This document shows positions 7,569-15,438 of a stretch of 37,471 nt of DNA, one piece after another. Position numbers and translations under genes: made by a program. Each line of letters starts with the position of its first letter. Within the stretch, counting starts at the first letter, position 1. The notes under the pieces are model-generated. The model did not search any database. It worked only from the letters and a program-made list of their open reading frames with translations, and had not been told where the DNA came from. Source of the stretch: Myxococcales bacterium (GTDB lineage Bacteria; Myxococcota_A; Polyangia; Polyangiales; Polyangiaceae); NCBI GenBank assembly GCA_021847645.1, contig JAJZQG010000063.1, positions 1-37,471 on the forward strand, read 5' to 3'.

Positions 7569-8771
7569 ATGTTGAAGAGCTCACTTTGGTTGATCGCTGC
7601 CGGTGTCATGCTCGTAACCCCCGCGCTGACCGTGGGCTGCGGCGGTGCCGGCAACGGCACTTCCTCTCGCCCGTCCATCCAAGAGCTCAAGGAAGGTCTC
7701 AACATCGTCGATGCTGTGGACGCCAAGTGGGGCTTCGACGCGGCGTACGTCAAGGCCGGCCACGCGGTGTACTTCTCGTCGCGTGTGGGCGCGCTCAAGC
7801 CCGAAGGCTATCGCCAGGCGTGGCCCGACGATCCGCCGAACGAGATGGATGCCCGCTATGTCGATGAGAACGGCGACACTTTCATCCTGCGCGTCGGCGG
7901 TGACAAGTTCATCGACCCGACCTGGGCGGCGGACATCCAGGCCGGGCACGAGGCCCACACCAAGCTCGATCCCGTGCAGCGCGCGAAGTCGTTCGAGCTC
8001 GCCCACGAGTTGGCGTCCGCGCTCAAGACCGAGCTGGGTCACAAGCTGCCGATCCAGTTCTCCCCGTTCGTCGTGCACGCGACGACGTTGGGCGAGGTGA
8101 CGCTCCCGAAGCTCGACCCCACGGACCTCGGCAAGCTCGCCAAGCCCGCCGAGATGGCCTACGGCAGCAATGGCGATTACAACCAGTACTACGTGCAGCA
8201 GTATTCGGGGAGCGTAACCTACATTCCGTTCTACCCGTCCGGCTGCAGCGCGTTGCCGAGCCCCATTGGCGGGTGTGGCAGCCAGCAGCACGCCTATCAC
8301 ACGGCCGAGCGCTTCTGGAACTACCAGTACAACGGCGGCAGCTCGTTCTGGAGCATGTACGTTGACGCCTGCAACCACGGAAGGTGCGCGTACGATGGTT
8401 TGACCTACACCACGGGGCGCTGGGGCAATGCTGGCTGGATCTGGGACAAGACGGTCGATTCCCTGTGGCTCGACAGTCCGAATCTGGACAACAACGGTAC
8501 GGGGGTCAGCGGCGCCTGTCAGACGTCATACAGCTGGAACAGCGGGAGCGGCAGCCACCTCTGCAACGACGACGCGGCGTTCGAGATCTGGCAGATGGAC
8601 AACGGCGGCGCGACCAGCAACGGGACCTACTCGGCCTGGTCGACGGCGACGTGGAACTACAGGTACACGTCGTATTACACGTGGAGCTGCACCAAGAACG
8701 ACAGCACCGCGCGGTACGCGTGCAACGGCTCCAACGTCTACCGCGATTGGCTGCCGCCCTGCCCCTTCTGA
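7569..8771 (+). CDS. Putative secreted lipoprotein with aromatic-rich C-terminal domain
   Basis: The protein is 400 residues, starting at ATG 7569 with AAGGAG 7 nt upstream. The signal peptide ends in the lipobox TVGC (C24). Residues about 36-200 are a mixed, charged region with no family I recognise. Residues about 200-400 change character: very rich in Tyr, Trp, Ser, Asn and Gly, with several cysteines (for example GCSALPSPIGGCGS, VDACNHGRC and SHLCNDD). This resembles an extracellular disulfide-bonded beta domain, possibly carbohydrate-binding, though that is inference. The next gene starts 12 bases after the stop, but a -10-like element sits in that gap. Confidence 0.75.
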   Translation: MLKSSLWLIAAGVMLVTPALTVGCGGAGNGTSSRPSIQELKEGLNIVDAVDAKWGFDAAYVKAGHAVYFSSRVGALKPEGYRQAWPDDPPNEMDARYVDENGDTFILRVGGDKFIDPTWAADIQAGHEAHTKLDPVQRAKSFELAHELASALKTELGHKLPIQFSPFVVHATTLGEVTLPKLDPTDLGKLAKPAEMAYGSNGDYNQYYVQQYSGSVTYIPFYPSGCSALPSPIGGCGSQQHAYHTAERFWNYQYNGGSSFWSMYVDACNHGRCAYDGLTYTTGRWGNAGWIWDKTVDSLWLDSPNLDNNGTGVSGACQTSYSWNSGSGSHLCNDDAAFEIWQMDNGGATSNGTYSAWSTATWNYRYTSYYTWSCTKNDSTARYACNGSNVYRDWLPPCPF

Positions 8772-8777
8772 TAGACT
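8772..8777 (+). promoter_or_regulatory. -10-like element TAGACT 6 nt before ATG start
   Basis: TAGACT fits TANNNT and ends 6 nt before ATG 8784. It lies directly after the upstream stop codon (TGA 8769-8771). The 12-base gap has no Shine-Dalgarno, so a leaderless transcript for the downstream gene is plausible. Confidence 0.5.
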
Positions 8778-8783
8778 CCTGAC

Positions 8784-9278
8784 ATGATCCGGTCCCGAAA
8801 AGGGAAGGCTGTCGCGGCGATCGGAGCCGCGGTGGTTGTGCTCGCAGTCGCCGGGTTCTTGCTGCTTCGCGACCAACCCAGGCTTCGAAGCTCCCGCGCG
8901 GGGATCCCCGTGCTCGTGCCCGCGGCTGCCCGGAGCCACTACGAGCTTCAGCGCGACGAGGAGCACGTCAAGGAAGTGGAAGCGAAGATGGCTCCGCTGA
9001 CCGCGCTGTTCACGGCGGACGCGGGGGCGACGCCCTGCGAGACCGCCTACAACAGCTTCAAGGCGTTTCTGGACGCCGACCCCGAAGGCCGCAACACCAC
9101 GTTCGCCCTGCCGGAGCGCGACGTGTTTCTCGCGCGCTGCTCCAAGCTCACCGACGAGGAGCAGCAATGCCTGAGCGCGGCCTACCAGGCAACGCATCGT
9201 GATACCTGTGAGCCGCTTTTCCGCGGCATCACGCCCAAGGTCTTCGACCCGGCACCCAATACGCCCCCTCCACATTGA
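8784..9278 (+). CDS. Small membrane-anchored protein, unknown
   Basis: The protein is 164 residues. A basic N-terminus (MIRSRKGK) is followed by one hydrophobic helix (about 9-28, AVAAIGAAVVVLAVAGFLLL), giving a signal-anchor topology with the rest outside the cytoplasm. The soluble part is helical and charged. Its four cysteines, at CETAY, ARCSK, QQCLS and DTCEP, could form two disulfides. The C-terminus is Pro-rich. I do not recognise the family. It follows the aromatic-rich lipoprotein by 12 bases and precedes the protease gene, so the three may be functionally related, but the -10-like elements before this gene and the next argue for separate transcription. Confidence 0.65.
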   Translation: MIRSRKGKAVAAIGAAVVVLAVAGFLLLRDQPRLRSSRAGIPVLVPAAARSHYELQRDEEHVKEVEAKMAPLTALFTADAGATPCETAYNSFKAFLDADPEGRNTTFALPERDVFLARCSKLTDEEQQCLSAAYQATHRDTCEPLFRGITPKVFDPAPNTPPPH

Positions 9279-9324
9279 GAGCATCGCCCGCGTCGATCGC
9301 CGTGCCCGCCTCGCGCTGCCGCGC

Positions 9325-9330
9325 TATTCT
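9325..9330 (+). promoter_or_regulatory. -10-like element TATTCT 7 nt before GTG start
   Basis: TATTCT fits TANNNT and ends 7 nt before GTG 9338, separated by a CT-rich run. No Shine-Dalgarno is present. It helps choose GTG 9338 over the more distant ATG at 9275. Confidence 0.5.
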
Positions 9331-9337
9331 CTCTCTC

Positions 9338-10582
9338 GTGCACGCACGCGCCGCCGCACTTCTTCCTCTTGCTCTCGCGATCGGTTGCTCAGCCCCTGCC
9401 TCGGACCCTCGGGACCATTCCCTCGTTGCCCGTCGTGAGCCCATCACCAACGGCGCCGCAGATCCCGACGATCCGGCCGTGATCGCCATCGTCGGCACCG
9501 ACGGCTCGACCGATTGCACGGGCACGCTCGTTGGGCCCCACACCGTGCTGACCGCGGCGCACTGCCAGATCGGTCCGGACAACTACGCCTCGTACCGCGT
9601 CTTCTTCGGCGCGGACGTGGCCGGAGACGGCACGTCGATCGACCTCTCCGACGCGCGCGTCCACCCGCAGTTCGACCCGACAACGTTCGCCCATGACCTC
9701 GCGCTCCTGACGATCGCGCAAGCCGGGCCGGCGCAGCCCATCCCGATCGACCCGCGCGTGCCCGACGGCTCGCTCGTCGATCAGAGCTTCCGGGCGGTGG
9801 GATTCGGCATGACCGCGGCCGGTGCGGGCGACGAAGGCCGCAAGCGCGTCGGCACGGCCGCCGTGTCCGCGGTGGGCGATCTGGACTTCACCACCAAGGC
9901 GTCGCCGTCGCAGCCCTGCGTGGGAGACTCGGGCGGCCCGGCGCTCTTCGACGTGCAGGGCGCCACGTACATCACCGGCGTGGTGAGCCACGGTGACACG
10001 AACTGCACCGATCACGCGGTCTACGCGCGAATCGACGTGGGCCTCGACACATTCGTCGAGCCCTACCTGGCAGAGACCGCACCCGGTACGGCGAAGCCTG
10101 GCGATCGATGCCTGTATGCCGAGCAGTGCACGGGCAGCACGTGCGTGGGCGCGGCGGACGATTCGCGAATCATGTATTGCGCCCCGTCGTGCGGCGGCGG
10201 CGCGAGCTGCCCGGCGGGCATGGTGTGCACGTCGGTGGACGGTGGGGGCCAGCAATGCCGGTATCCGCTGCCCACGCCCGGAGCGATGGGCGCGCCATGC
10301 GCGTCGGACGGCGACTGCCGATTCGGAGTGTGCACCGAAAAGTCGGTCTGCAGCCAGCGGTGCATGCCGGCAGGCGATGATTGTCCCGCGGGCTTTGCGT
10401 GCACGAACCTGAGCGGCATCGAGTTCTACTGCATGGCAGTCCCGGCGCCGGAGCCGGGCGAGACATCGTCGTGCTCGCTGTCCTCTGTGCCCGTGCCGCG
10501 GGGCGAGCTGGCTTATGCGCTAGTAGTCTATGGGGCAGTGGCCGGCCTGCTCGCGGTGCGAAGGCCGCGGCGCCGCGGGTGA
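9338..10582 (+). CDS. Secreted trypsin-like serine protease with MYXO-CTERM-like tail
   Basis: The protein is 414 residues, of the chymotrypsin (S1) fold. The catalytic triad is visible: H75 in LTAAHC, D120 in HDLALL and S198 in GDSGGP. C60 and C76 are placed for the usual disulfide beside the histidine. ITNG at about 36-39 resembles a zymogen activation site. The N-terminus is a signal peptide with a possible lipobox AIGC (C17). After the protease domain come two cysteine-rich modules (about 255-375). The tail has a Cys (SSCSLS), a hydrophobic helix and a terminal Arg cluster (RRPRRRG). This is the order of the MYXO-CTERM sorting signal, which is known to be cut and surface-anchored. Start: GTG 9338 opens the signal peptide and has a -10-like element 7 nt upstream. 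Confidence 0.87.
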   Translation: MHARAAALLPLALAIGCSAPASDPRDHSLVARREPITNGAADPDDPAVIAIVGTDGSTDCTGTLVGPHTVLTAAHCQIGPDNYASYRVFFGADVAGDGTSIDLSDARVHPQFDPTTFAHDLALLTIAQAGPAQPIPIDPRVPDGSLVDQSFRAVGFGMTAAGAGDEGRKRVGTAAVSAVGDLDFTTKASPSQPCVGDSGGPALFDVQGATYITGVVSHGDTNCTDHAVYARIDVGLDTFVEPYLAETAPGTAKPGDRCLYAEQCTGSTCVGAADDSRIMYCAPSCGGGASCPAGMVCTSVDGGGQQCRYPLPTPGAMGAPCASDGDCRFGVCTEKSVCSQRCMPAGDDCPAGFACTNLSGIEFYCMAVPAPEPGETSSCSLSSVPVPRGELAYALVVYGAVAGLLAVRRPRRRG

Positions 10583-10656
10583 CGCGCGCCGGCGTCGTCT
10601 CATCCGTTTCCGGCGACGGGAGCTGTGCGGCACTGTCGGCGTGCGCGGGGTTGGAC

Positions 10657-10662
10657 TAGCAT
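10657..10662 (+). promoter_or_regulatory. -10-like element TAGCAT 6 nt before ATG start
   Basis: TAGCAT fits TANNNT and ends exactly 6 nt before ATG 10669. The ATG inside the hexamer is out of frame with the gene. No Shine-Dalgarno is present. Confidence 0.5.
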
Positions 10663-10668
10663 GGCGCC

Positions 10669-11514
10669 ATGGCTCTTCTGGAAGGAAAAACAGCCTTGAT
10701 CACGGGAGGCGCCGGCGGCATCGGTCGCGCCGTGGCCCAGCGCTTCGCCGGCGAAGGCGCGCGGATCGTCGTCAACGACCTGGGCTGTGCGCTCGACGGC
10801 ACGGGCAGCGACGAGCTGGTCGCGGAGCAATTCGCCGACGAGCTGAAGGCCGCCGGCGGCCGGGCGGTGGCGAGCAGCCACGACGTGGCGACGTTGGAAG
10901 GGGCGCGGGCTGCGGTGCAGACGGCGATCGATGCGTACGGCGGGCTGGACGTGCTGGTGTGTTGCGCGGGGATCGCGCGGGATCGCACGCTGCTGAAGAT
11001 GGATGAGGCGGCCTGGGATGCGGTAGTGGGCACGTCGCTCAAGGGGACGTTTCTGACGATGCAAGCCGCGGCGCGTCAGATGGTGGCGCAGGGGCACGGG
11101 GGACGGATCGTGGCGATGACGGGGCTGCCCGGATACCTGGGGAGCTTTGCGCAAGCGAATGTGGCGGCGGCGTGCGGTGGCGTGCACGGGCTGGTGCGCA
11201 CGGCGGCGATCGAGCTGCAGAAGCATCGCATCACGGTCAATGCGATTGCGGCGCTGGCGAAGACTCGGCTGACCGAGTCGTTGCCGGCGCTCGAGGGGGT
11301 GGAGAACGTGACGGCGGAGTACGTGGCGCCGGTCGCGTTGTTTTTTGGGAGCGGGTTGTGTGGGGACAGGACCGGGATCACACTGGCCGTGGCGGGTCCG
11401 CGCGTGCATGCGTTCCGCTTCGCGGAGAGCGCGGGGAAATTCAAGGACGACGGAGCCGGCGTGTTCACGCCTGAGGAGATTGAGGAGCACTGGGGGACGA
11501 TCACCAAGAGCTGA
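10669..11514 (+). CDS. Short-chain dehydrogenase/reductase homologue with degenerate active site
   Basis: The protein is 281 residues, with a Rossmann fold closest in wording to the hydroxyacyl-CoA dehydrogenase domain of MFE-2-type enzymes. The cofactor-binding glycine motif is intact (TGGAGGIG, 12-19), as is a VNDLG strand after it. The catalytic positions are not. In an ungapped match to the usual RIVNVTS...GQANYxAAK block, the catalytic Ser is G152, the Tyr is V165 and the Lys is C169 (AQANVAAACGG). The structural NNAG has become CCAG (98-101), and the Asn of the usual VNLKG is S123. The fold is well kept downstream (ITVNAIA at 188-194). It probably binds NAD(P) or a partner but should not catalyse standard SDR chemistry. 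The start is supported by a -10-like element 6 nt upstream; a strong hairpin follows the stop. Confidence 0.85.
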   Translation: MALLEGKTALITGGAGGIGRAVAQRFAGEGARIVVNDLGCALDGTGSDELVAEQFADELKAAGGRAVASSHDVATLEGARAAVQTAIDAYGGLDVLVCCAGIARDRTLLKMDEAAWDAVVGTSLKGTFLTMQAAARQMVAQGHGGRIVAMTGLPGYLGSFAQANVAAACGGVHGLVRTAAIELQKHRITVNAIAALAKTRLTESLPALEGVENVTAEYVAPVALFFGSGLCGDRTGITLAVAGPRVHAFRFAESAGKFKDDGAGVFTPEEIEEHWGTITKS

Positions 11515-11534
11515 GATCGTGGCGACGACGGGCT

Positions 11535-11558
11535 GCCTGCCTTGACATCAGGGCAGGC
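11535..11558 (+). terminator. Hairpin terminator after the SDR-like gene
   Basis: A 10-bp stem (GCCTGCCTTG / CAGGGCAGGC) with one T·G wobble and an ACAT loop lies 20 bases after the stop at 11514. It lacks a clear U-tract. Confidence 0.55.
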
Positions 11559-11601
11559 ATCTCGCATCAGATCAGGAACAACCTCGAGCTGGCTTCACAT
11601 C

Positions 11602-11605
11602 GGAG
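11602..11605 (+). promoter_or_regulatory. Shine-Dalgarno GGAG deciding a TTG start
   Basis: GGAG lies 7 nt before TTG 11613 but 13 nt before the in-frame ATG 11619, so spacing favours the TTG. Confidence 0.5.
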
Positions 11606-11612
11606 ATTTGAA

Positions 11613-13343
11613 TTGGCGATGGGGCGCGACACGTACGTACCCTTCGCGCTGTGGGTGTCCGCAGCGATTGTCGCGCACATTGCGTGGGGCGGAGGTGCGT
11701 ACACGGTCGCGAAGGCGCTCGAGGAGATGTCCGATGTGCGCTGGTTCGCAAACGACGTTCGCATGGACCTGGCGCAGGCGCGTTCGGTGGAGGTGACGTT
11801 GGAGGACGGGCCGGCGAAGGTGGACGACACGCCGGAGGACAAGGAGCCGCCGCCCGATCCGGCGAAGGTCGAGCCGCCCAAGCCGAAGGCGGATGTGCCC
11901 AAGCCCGAGGACAAGCCGCCCGAGCCGACCAAGCCCGAGGAGGCGAAGAAGCCCGAGCCGGCCAAGCCCATTGCGATCTTCCCTGTGCCGGCAGCGCCGG
12001 CGCCGCCGCCTCCGCCGCCTCCTCCCGAAATGCAGCCGCCCAAGTCGGACCAACGCATCGCGGTTCGGCAGCACGTCAAGGATCCCAACCAAGCCGACAA
12101 CCCGACCGCGCGGTTCATCGGCGATCAGGCGAACCACGTGGAAGAGGAGTCGGTCGCGCGGATCACCTCGCACGACCAGGACGATCCGAACCCCACGCCT
12201 GGGACCAACAAGTCCGGTGCCGGCAACGAGCCGGGCAACTCGACGCGGGACCGCATCGGGCAGAGCGAGGATTCGCCGGGCGATCCGAACAAGCCGCCGG
12301 GCGAGTCGTCGGACCAGCACAGCGCGGTGCTCAAGGCGCGGCCTGCGCCCGCCACGGCCAAGGTCATGCCGGCGTCCAAGCCGCCGGAGCCTGTCGCGCG
12401 TGCAACGCAGCCGGCACCGCGTCCTGCAGCGCCCGCGCCCGCGGCCACACCCAACGAGCCGACCGCGCAGGGGCCAGAGGCGCTGGCTGCCGAGAACGGC
12501 GGATTCACCATCGACCCGCGCCGCAAGCACCACAACAAGCCGGCCGCGCCAGCGCCGCTGCTCCCGCCGGGGCTTGCGCCGACGCCCATGCGCTTGGGCG
12601 CTCGCGCCAACGATCACGGAGTCCGCACGAGCCTGGCGCAGCCCGATGTCGTGGCTGCCGTCGGACCGGACGAAATCACGCGCATGCGCGAAGCCAGCGG
12701 GGAGCGTCGGCGCAGCGAGCATCGTGGCAACTGGCAGGGCTCCACGTTCGAGCGGTGGCGCGGCGCCATCGAGAACTACGTCTCATCGGTGCGTCCGGGC
12801 AACCAGACCGCGCTCAACACCGCGGCCGTGCCCTTCGCCACCTATCTGAACTCGATTCACAACAGGATCCACCCGGTCTTCGCCGACACCTTCCTGGCGG
12901 CGCTCGACTCGCTGCCTTTCGACCACCCGATGAACGACTACAAGATCTACACGTCGCTCGAGATCGTGGTGGAGCCCAAGGAAGGCCGCGTGGTGAAGAT
13001 GGGCGTGGTCAAGACCAGCGGCATCACGGCCTTCGATGTCGGCGCCCTGGATTCGGTGTACCGATCGCAGCCCTTTGGGCAGGCGCCCGACGCGATCATC
13101 TCGCGTGACGGCAACGTGTATCTGCACTGGGAGTTCCACCGGAACCCGATCTACGCGTGCTCGACGATGAACGCGCGGCCGTACATTCTGAACAATCCGC
13201 CGGCGATCGAGCCGAGCACGCCGCCGCACGAACCCAAGCCTCCAGCCGATCCGCGCGAGCGAGGGACGCCCCCAGCCGCGCCGCCCAACGAAGGCTCGGG
13301 GCGCTACGGCAGCATCTGGCGACGCGAGGGACACGCGGGCTAG
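11613..13343 (+). CDS. TonB-like energy-transducer protein
   Basis: The protein is 576 residues. One N-terminal membrane helix (about 10-30) is followed by a very long Pro-rich, Lys/Glu/Asp-rich spacer (about 65-330) with PKPE, KPPEP and poly-Pro runs. The C-terminal region (about 440-512) carries the pattern of a TonB C-terminal domain: strand EIVVEPKEGRVVKMGVVK, then the helix-like FDVGALDSVYRSQPFG, then a strand reading VYLHWEFHR. Such proteins couple inner-membrane proton-motive force to outer-membrane receptors, normally with ExbB and ExbD; neither those nor a receptor is encoded here. After the domain there is an unusual Pro-rich tail of about 50 residues. Start: TTG 11613 is best placed for the GGAG at 11602-11605; ATG 11619 is the alternative. 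Confidence 0.75.
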   Translation: MAMGRDTYVPFALWVSAAIVAHIAWGGGAYTVAKALEEMSDVRWFANDVRMDLAQARSVEVTLEDGPAKVDDTPEDKEPPPDPAKVEPPKPKADVPKPEDKPPEPTKPEEAKKPEPAKPIAIFPVPAAPAPPPPPPPPEMQPPKSDQRIAVRQHVKDPNQADNPTARFIGDQANHVEEESVARITSHDQDDPNPTPGTNKSGAGNEPGNSTRDRIGQSEDSPGDPNKPPGESSDQHSAVLKARPAPATAKVMPASKPPEPVARATQPAPRPAAPAPAATPNEPTAQGPEALAAENGGFTIDPRRKHHNKPAAPAPLLPPGLAPTPMRLGARANDHGVRTSLAQPDVVAAVGPDEITRMREASGERRRSEHRGNWQGSTFERWRGAIENYVSSVRPGNQTALNTAAVPFATYLNSIHNRIHPVFADTFLAALDSLPFDHPMNDYKIYTSLEIVVEPKEGRVVKMGVVKTSGITAFDVGALDSVYRSQPFGQAPDAIISRDGNVYLHWEFHRNPIYACSTMNARPYILNNPPAIEPSTPPHEPKPPADPRERGTPPAAPPNEGSGRYGSIWRREGHAG

Positions 13344-13499
13344 CGTCGCCCGCGGTGACGATCGACCGCTGGGTACTTACGCATGGGCAGTCCGTCGTAC
13401 TAGGATGCGCCTGACGCACCGGGTCGTGCGTCGTCGTCTTGGACGGCGGGTGAATGATGCCGGGCACGCAACGCAAGCTTGGCGACCTACCGAGGCCAC

Positions 13500-14567
13500 G
13501 TGAGCTCCAGCGAACCAACAACCAACGCACCCGAACGGCGCACGCTGGGTGCCGCCATGGAGGAGGCCAGTCACCTCATCCGGCCGATGGCCGTGCTCGC
13601 CCTGCTGGCCACCGTGATCGCCCAGTCGGTCGCGCCGGCCATCAAGGGCGTGGCCATGGGCATGGGGCGCGTCATCGACGGCATCGACGTCGCCGCGGGG
13701 ATCGTGTCGCACCTGCTGGCGATCGCGACCACCGCGCTGGCGATCGGGTTGATCCTGCTGATTGCCAGGGATCGCAAGATCAACATTCTGGTGCGCATCC
13801 TGCTCATCGCGCAGACGGCGGTCATCCTGATCCTCGGCGTGCCCGCGGCACGATTCCGGCTGTCGGCGTTTGCTTGTTTCTTCATCGGGCTGGTGGCCTG
13901 TGGTCTGGCCCTGGTCAGCTCGCTGGAAGGCATGCGGCAGCCGCGGTCGCGCGCCCCGGGGCTCGTGCTCGCGGTGACGACTATCGCGGCGCTGCTGCGG
14001 ATGATCCCGGCTGCGATCCTGTCGCTGTCCGAACCGGCACGTGCGGAGAGCTTCCAGCCCCTGGCGTCCCTGCTCGCCAGCGTGTCCGCCGTGGTGTTCG
14101 GCGCGGCGGTCTTCATGACGCTCGCGTGGCTGGCCGCGCGCGGCCGGCGGCTGGTGGCCCCGGTGTCCACGATCGTCCTGGCGGCGAGCATGGTGCTGAC
14201 CTGGGGTGCCCTGCGCGGCGAAAAACCCGATGCGCCTGCGTGGACCCTGTTCCTGTCCCGCGCCATGACCGAGCTGGTACCCGACCCGACGACCCTGCTT
14301 CCCCAGTTCGTCGTGTTTTTCATCGCGGCCCTGGCCCCGCTGACCGCCGTCGCCGCGATCTCGTCCCGGCGCCAGATCCCCGCGGTTCTCGGAGCCCTCG
14401 CCCTGACTGTCACCGCCGGTTCGGCGCCCGACGTTCCGGGGCGCGCCTTGATCCTGGCGCTCGCCTCGTTGTCCGTCGTGTTGGCTTCGCGCGACGATCG
14501 TGGCATGTGGGCCGCGCTCATCGGGCGCCCGTTGGCCCCCAATCCCCCGCCTTCCAGCGGCGGGTGA
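13500..14567 (+). CDS. Polytopic membrane protein, unknown
   Basis: The protein is 355 residues. After a short polar N-terminus (VSSSEPTTN) it has about nine to ten hydrophobic segments (for example RPMAVLALLATVIAQ, ILVRILLIAQTAVILILG, FACFFIGLVACGLAL and LPQFVVFFIAALAPLTAVAA), so it is an integral inner-membrane protein. I do not recognise the family. The start is most likely GTG 13500, which has TACCGA 6 nt upstream, a near match to the TANNNT elements of other genes here; an in-frame ATG at 13479 is the alternative. The stop is 33 bases before cdsA on the same strand, so the two are probably co-transcribed, which hints at an envelope role. Confidence 0.65.
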   Translation: MSSSEPTTNAPERRTLGAAMEEASHLIRPMAVLALLATVIAQSVAPAIKGVAMGMGRVIDGIDVAAGIVSHLLAIATTALAIGLILLIARDRKINILVRILLIAQTAVILILGVPAARFRLSAFACFFIGLVACGLALVSSLEGMRQPRSRAPGLVLAVTTIAALLRMIPAAILSLSEPARAESFQPLASLLASVSAVVFGAAVFMTLAWLAARGRRLVAPVSTIVLAASMVLTWGALRGEKPDAPAWTLFLSRAMTELVPDPTTLLPQFVVFFIAALAPLTAVAAISSRRQIPAVLGALALTVTAGSAPDVPGRALILALASLSVVLASRDDRGMWAALIGRPLAPNPPPSSGG

Positions 14568-14600
14568 TGCGACTCCAGCCCCTCGCAAGACGGAGCAATC

Positions 14601-15425
14601 GTGGCCGCTAGCAATCTGACCGTTCGGATCGGCACGGCGATCGTGGCCGTGCCAGCCATCCTGGCCCTGCTGTACCTCGGCCCCGCGTGGGGCTTCTACA
14701 TCCTGATCGCGGCCGCCGCGTGCGTGGGCGCCTTCGAGCTGTTCGCCATGACCCACCCCAAGGATCGGGTCGCCCAGTTGCTCGGCGTGCTCACCACCCT
14801 GGCCGTCTCGCTGTGCCTGTTCTTCCTGAGCGACGACCCGCGCGTGCTCATGTCGGTGATCGTCGTGACGCCCTTGCTCGGCCTGCTCATTCCGCTGTGG
14901 CGCCTGGGCGAGATGCAGACCGTGGCGCTTCGGGTCGCGGTGGGAGGGTTCGGCCCGCTGTACGTCGGCGGCTGTCTGACGACGCTGGCGCTGCTGCGCA
15001 AGGATCACCCCAATCCCACCGCGGGCGGCCTGGTGGTGCTGGCGTTGGCGCTGGCCTGGCTGTCGGACACGGGCGGCTACTTCGCCGGACGGTTCCTCGG
15101 CAAGCACAAGCTCTACGAGGCGGTCAGCCCCAAGAAGACGATCGAGGGATCGGTGGGCGGCATGCTCGCGGCGCTCGCCGGCGCGATCATCGCGCACTTC
15201 TGGTTCCTGCCCACGTTGCCGCTGGTGCATGGGATCGTGTTGGCGCTCGTCGCCTCGTTCCTCGGCCAGATGGGGGATCTGGGCGAGTCGCTGATCAAGC
15301 GCGCGACGGGCGTGAAGGACTCGGGAGCGATCGTGCCCGGGCATGGCGGCATTCTCGATCGCGTCGATGCGCTGATGGTGACCAGCACGGCGGTCTACCT
15401 GTACACGCGCTGGTTCGTCGTCTGA
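14601..15425 (+). CDS. cdsA: Phosphatidate cytidylyltransferase (CDP-diglyceride synthase)
   Basis: Integral membrane enzyme that makes CDP-diacylglycerol from phosphatidic acid and CTP, the branch point for phospholipid synthesis. The protein is 274 residues, the usual length, with about eight membrane helices. Family hallmarks are the motif SPKKTIEG at 176-183 and the C-terminal CTP-transferase signature at about 222-257 (GQMGDLGESLIKR, then KDSGAIVPGHGGILDR with its Asp pair). The start is GTG 14601, with GACGGAG about 5 nt upstream. It follows the polytopic membrane protein by 33 bases and converges on the Sel1 gene with only 13 bases between the stops. In many bacteria cdsA follows uppS; that gene is not seen here. 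Confidence 0.94.
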   Translation: MAASNLTVRIGTAIVAVPAILALLYLGPAWGFYILIAAAACVGAFELFAMTHPKDRVAQLLGVLTTLAVSLCLFFLSDDPRVLMSVIVVTPLLGLLIPLWRLGEMQTVALRVAVGGFGPLYVGGCLTTLALLRKDHPNPTAGGLVVLALALAWLSDTGGYFAGRFLGKHKLYEAVSPKKTIEGSVGGMLAALAGAIIAHFWFLPTLPLVHGIVLALVASFLGQMGDLGESLIKRATGVKDSGAIVPGHGGILDRVDALMVTSTAVYLYTRWFVV

Positions 15426-15438
15426 GTGCCGTGCCGGC

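Noticed and set aside
13377..15344. Minus-strand frame rich in Arg/His/Gln/Asp
   Set aside because: Antisense to the membrane protein and cdsA genes; membrane-helix codons read backward give this composition.
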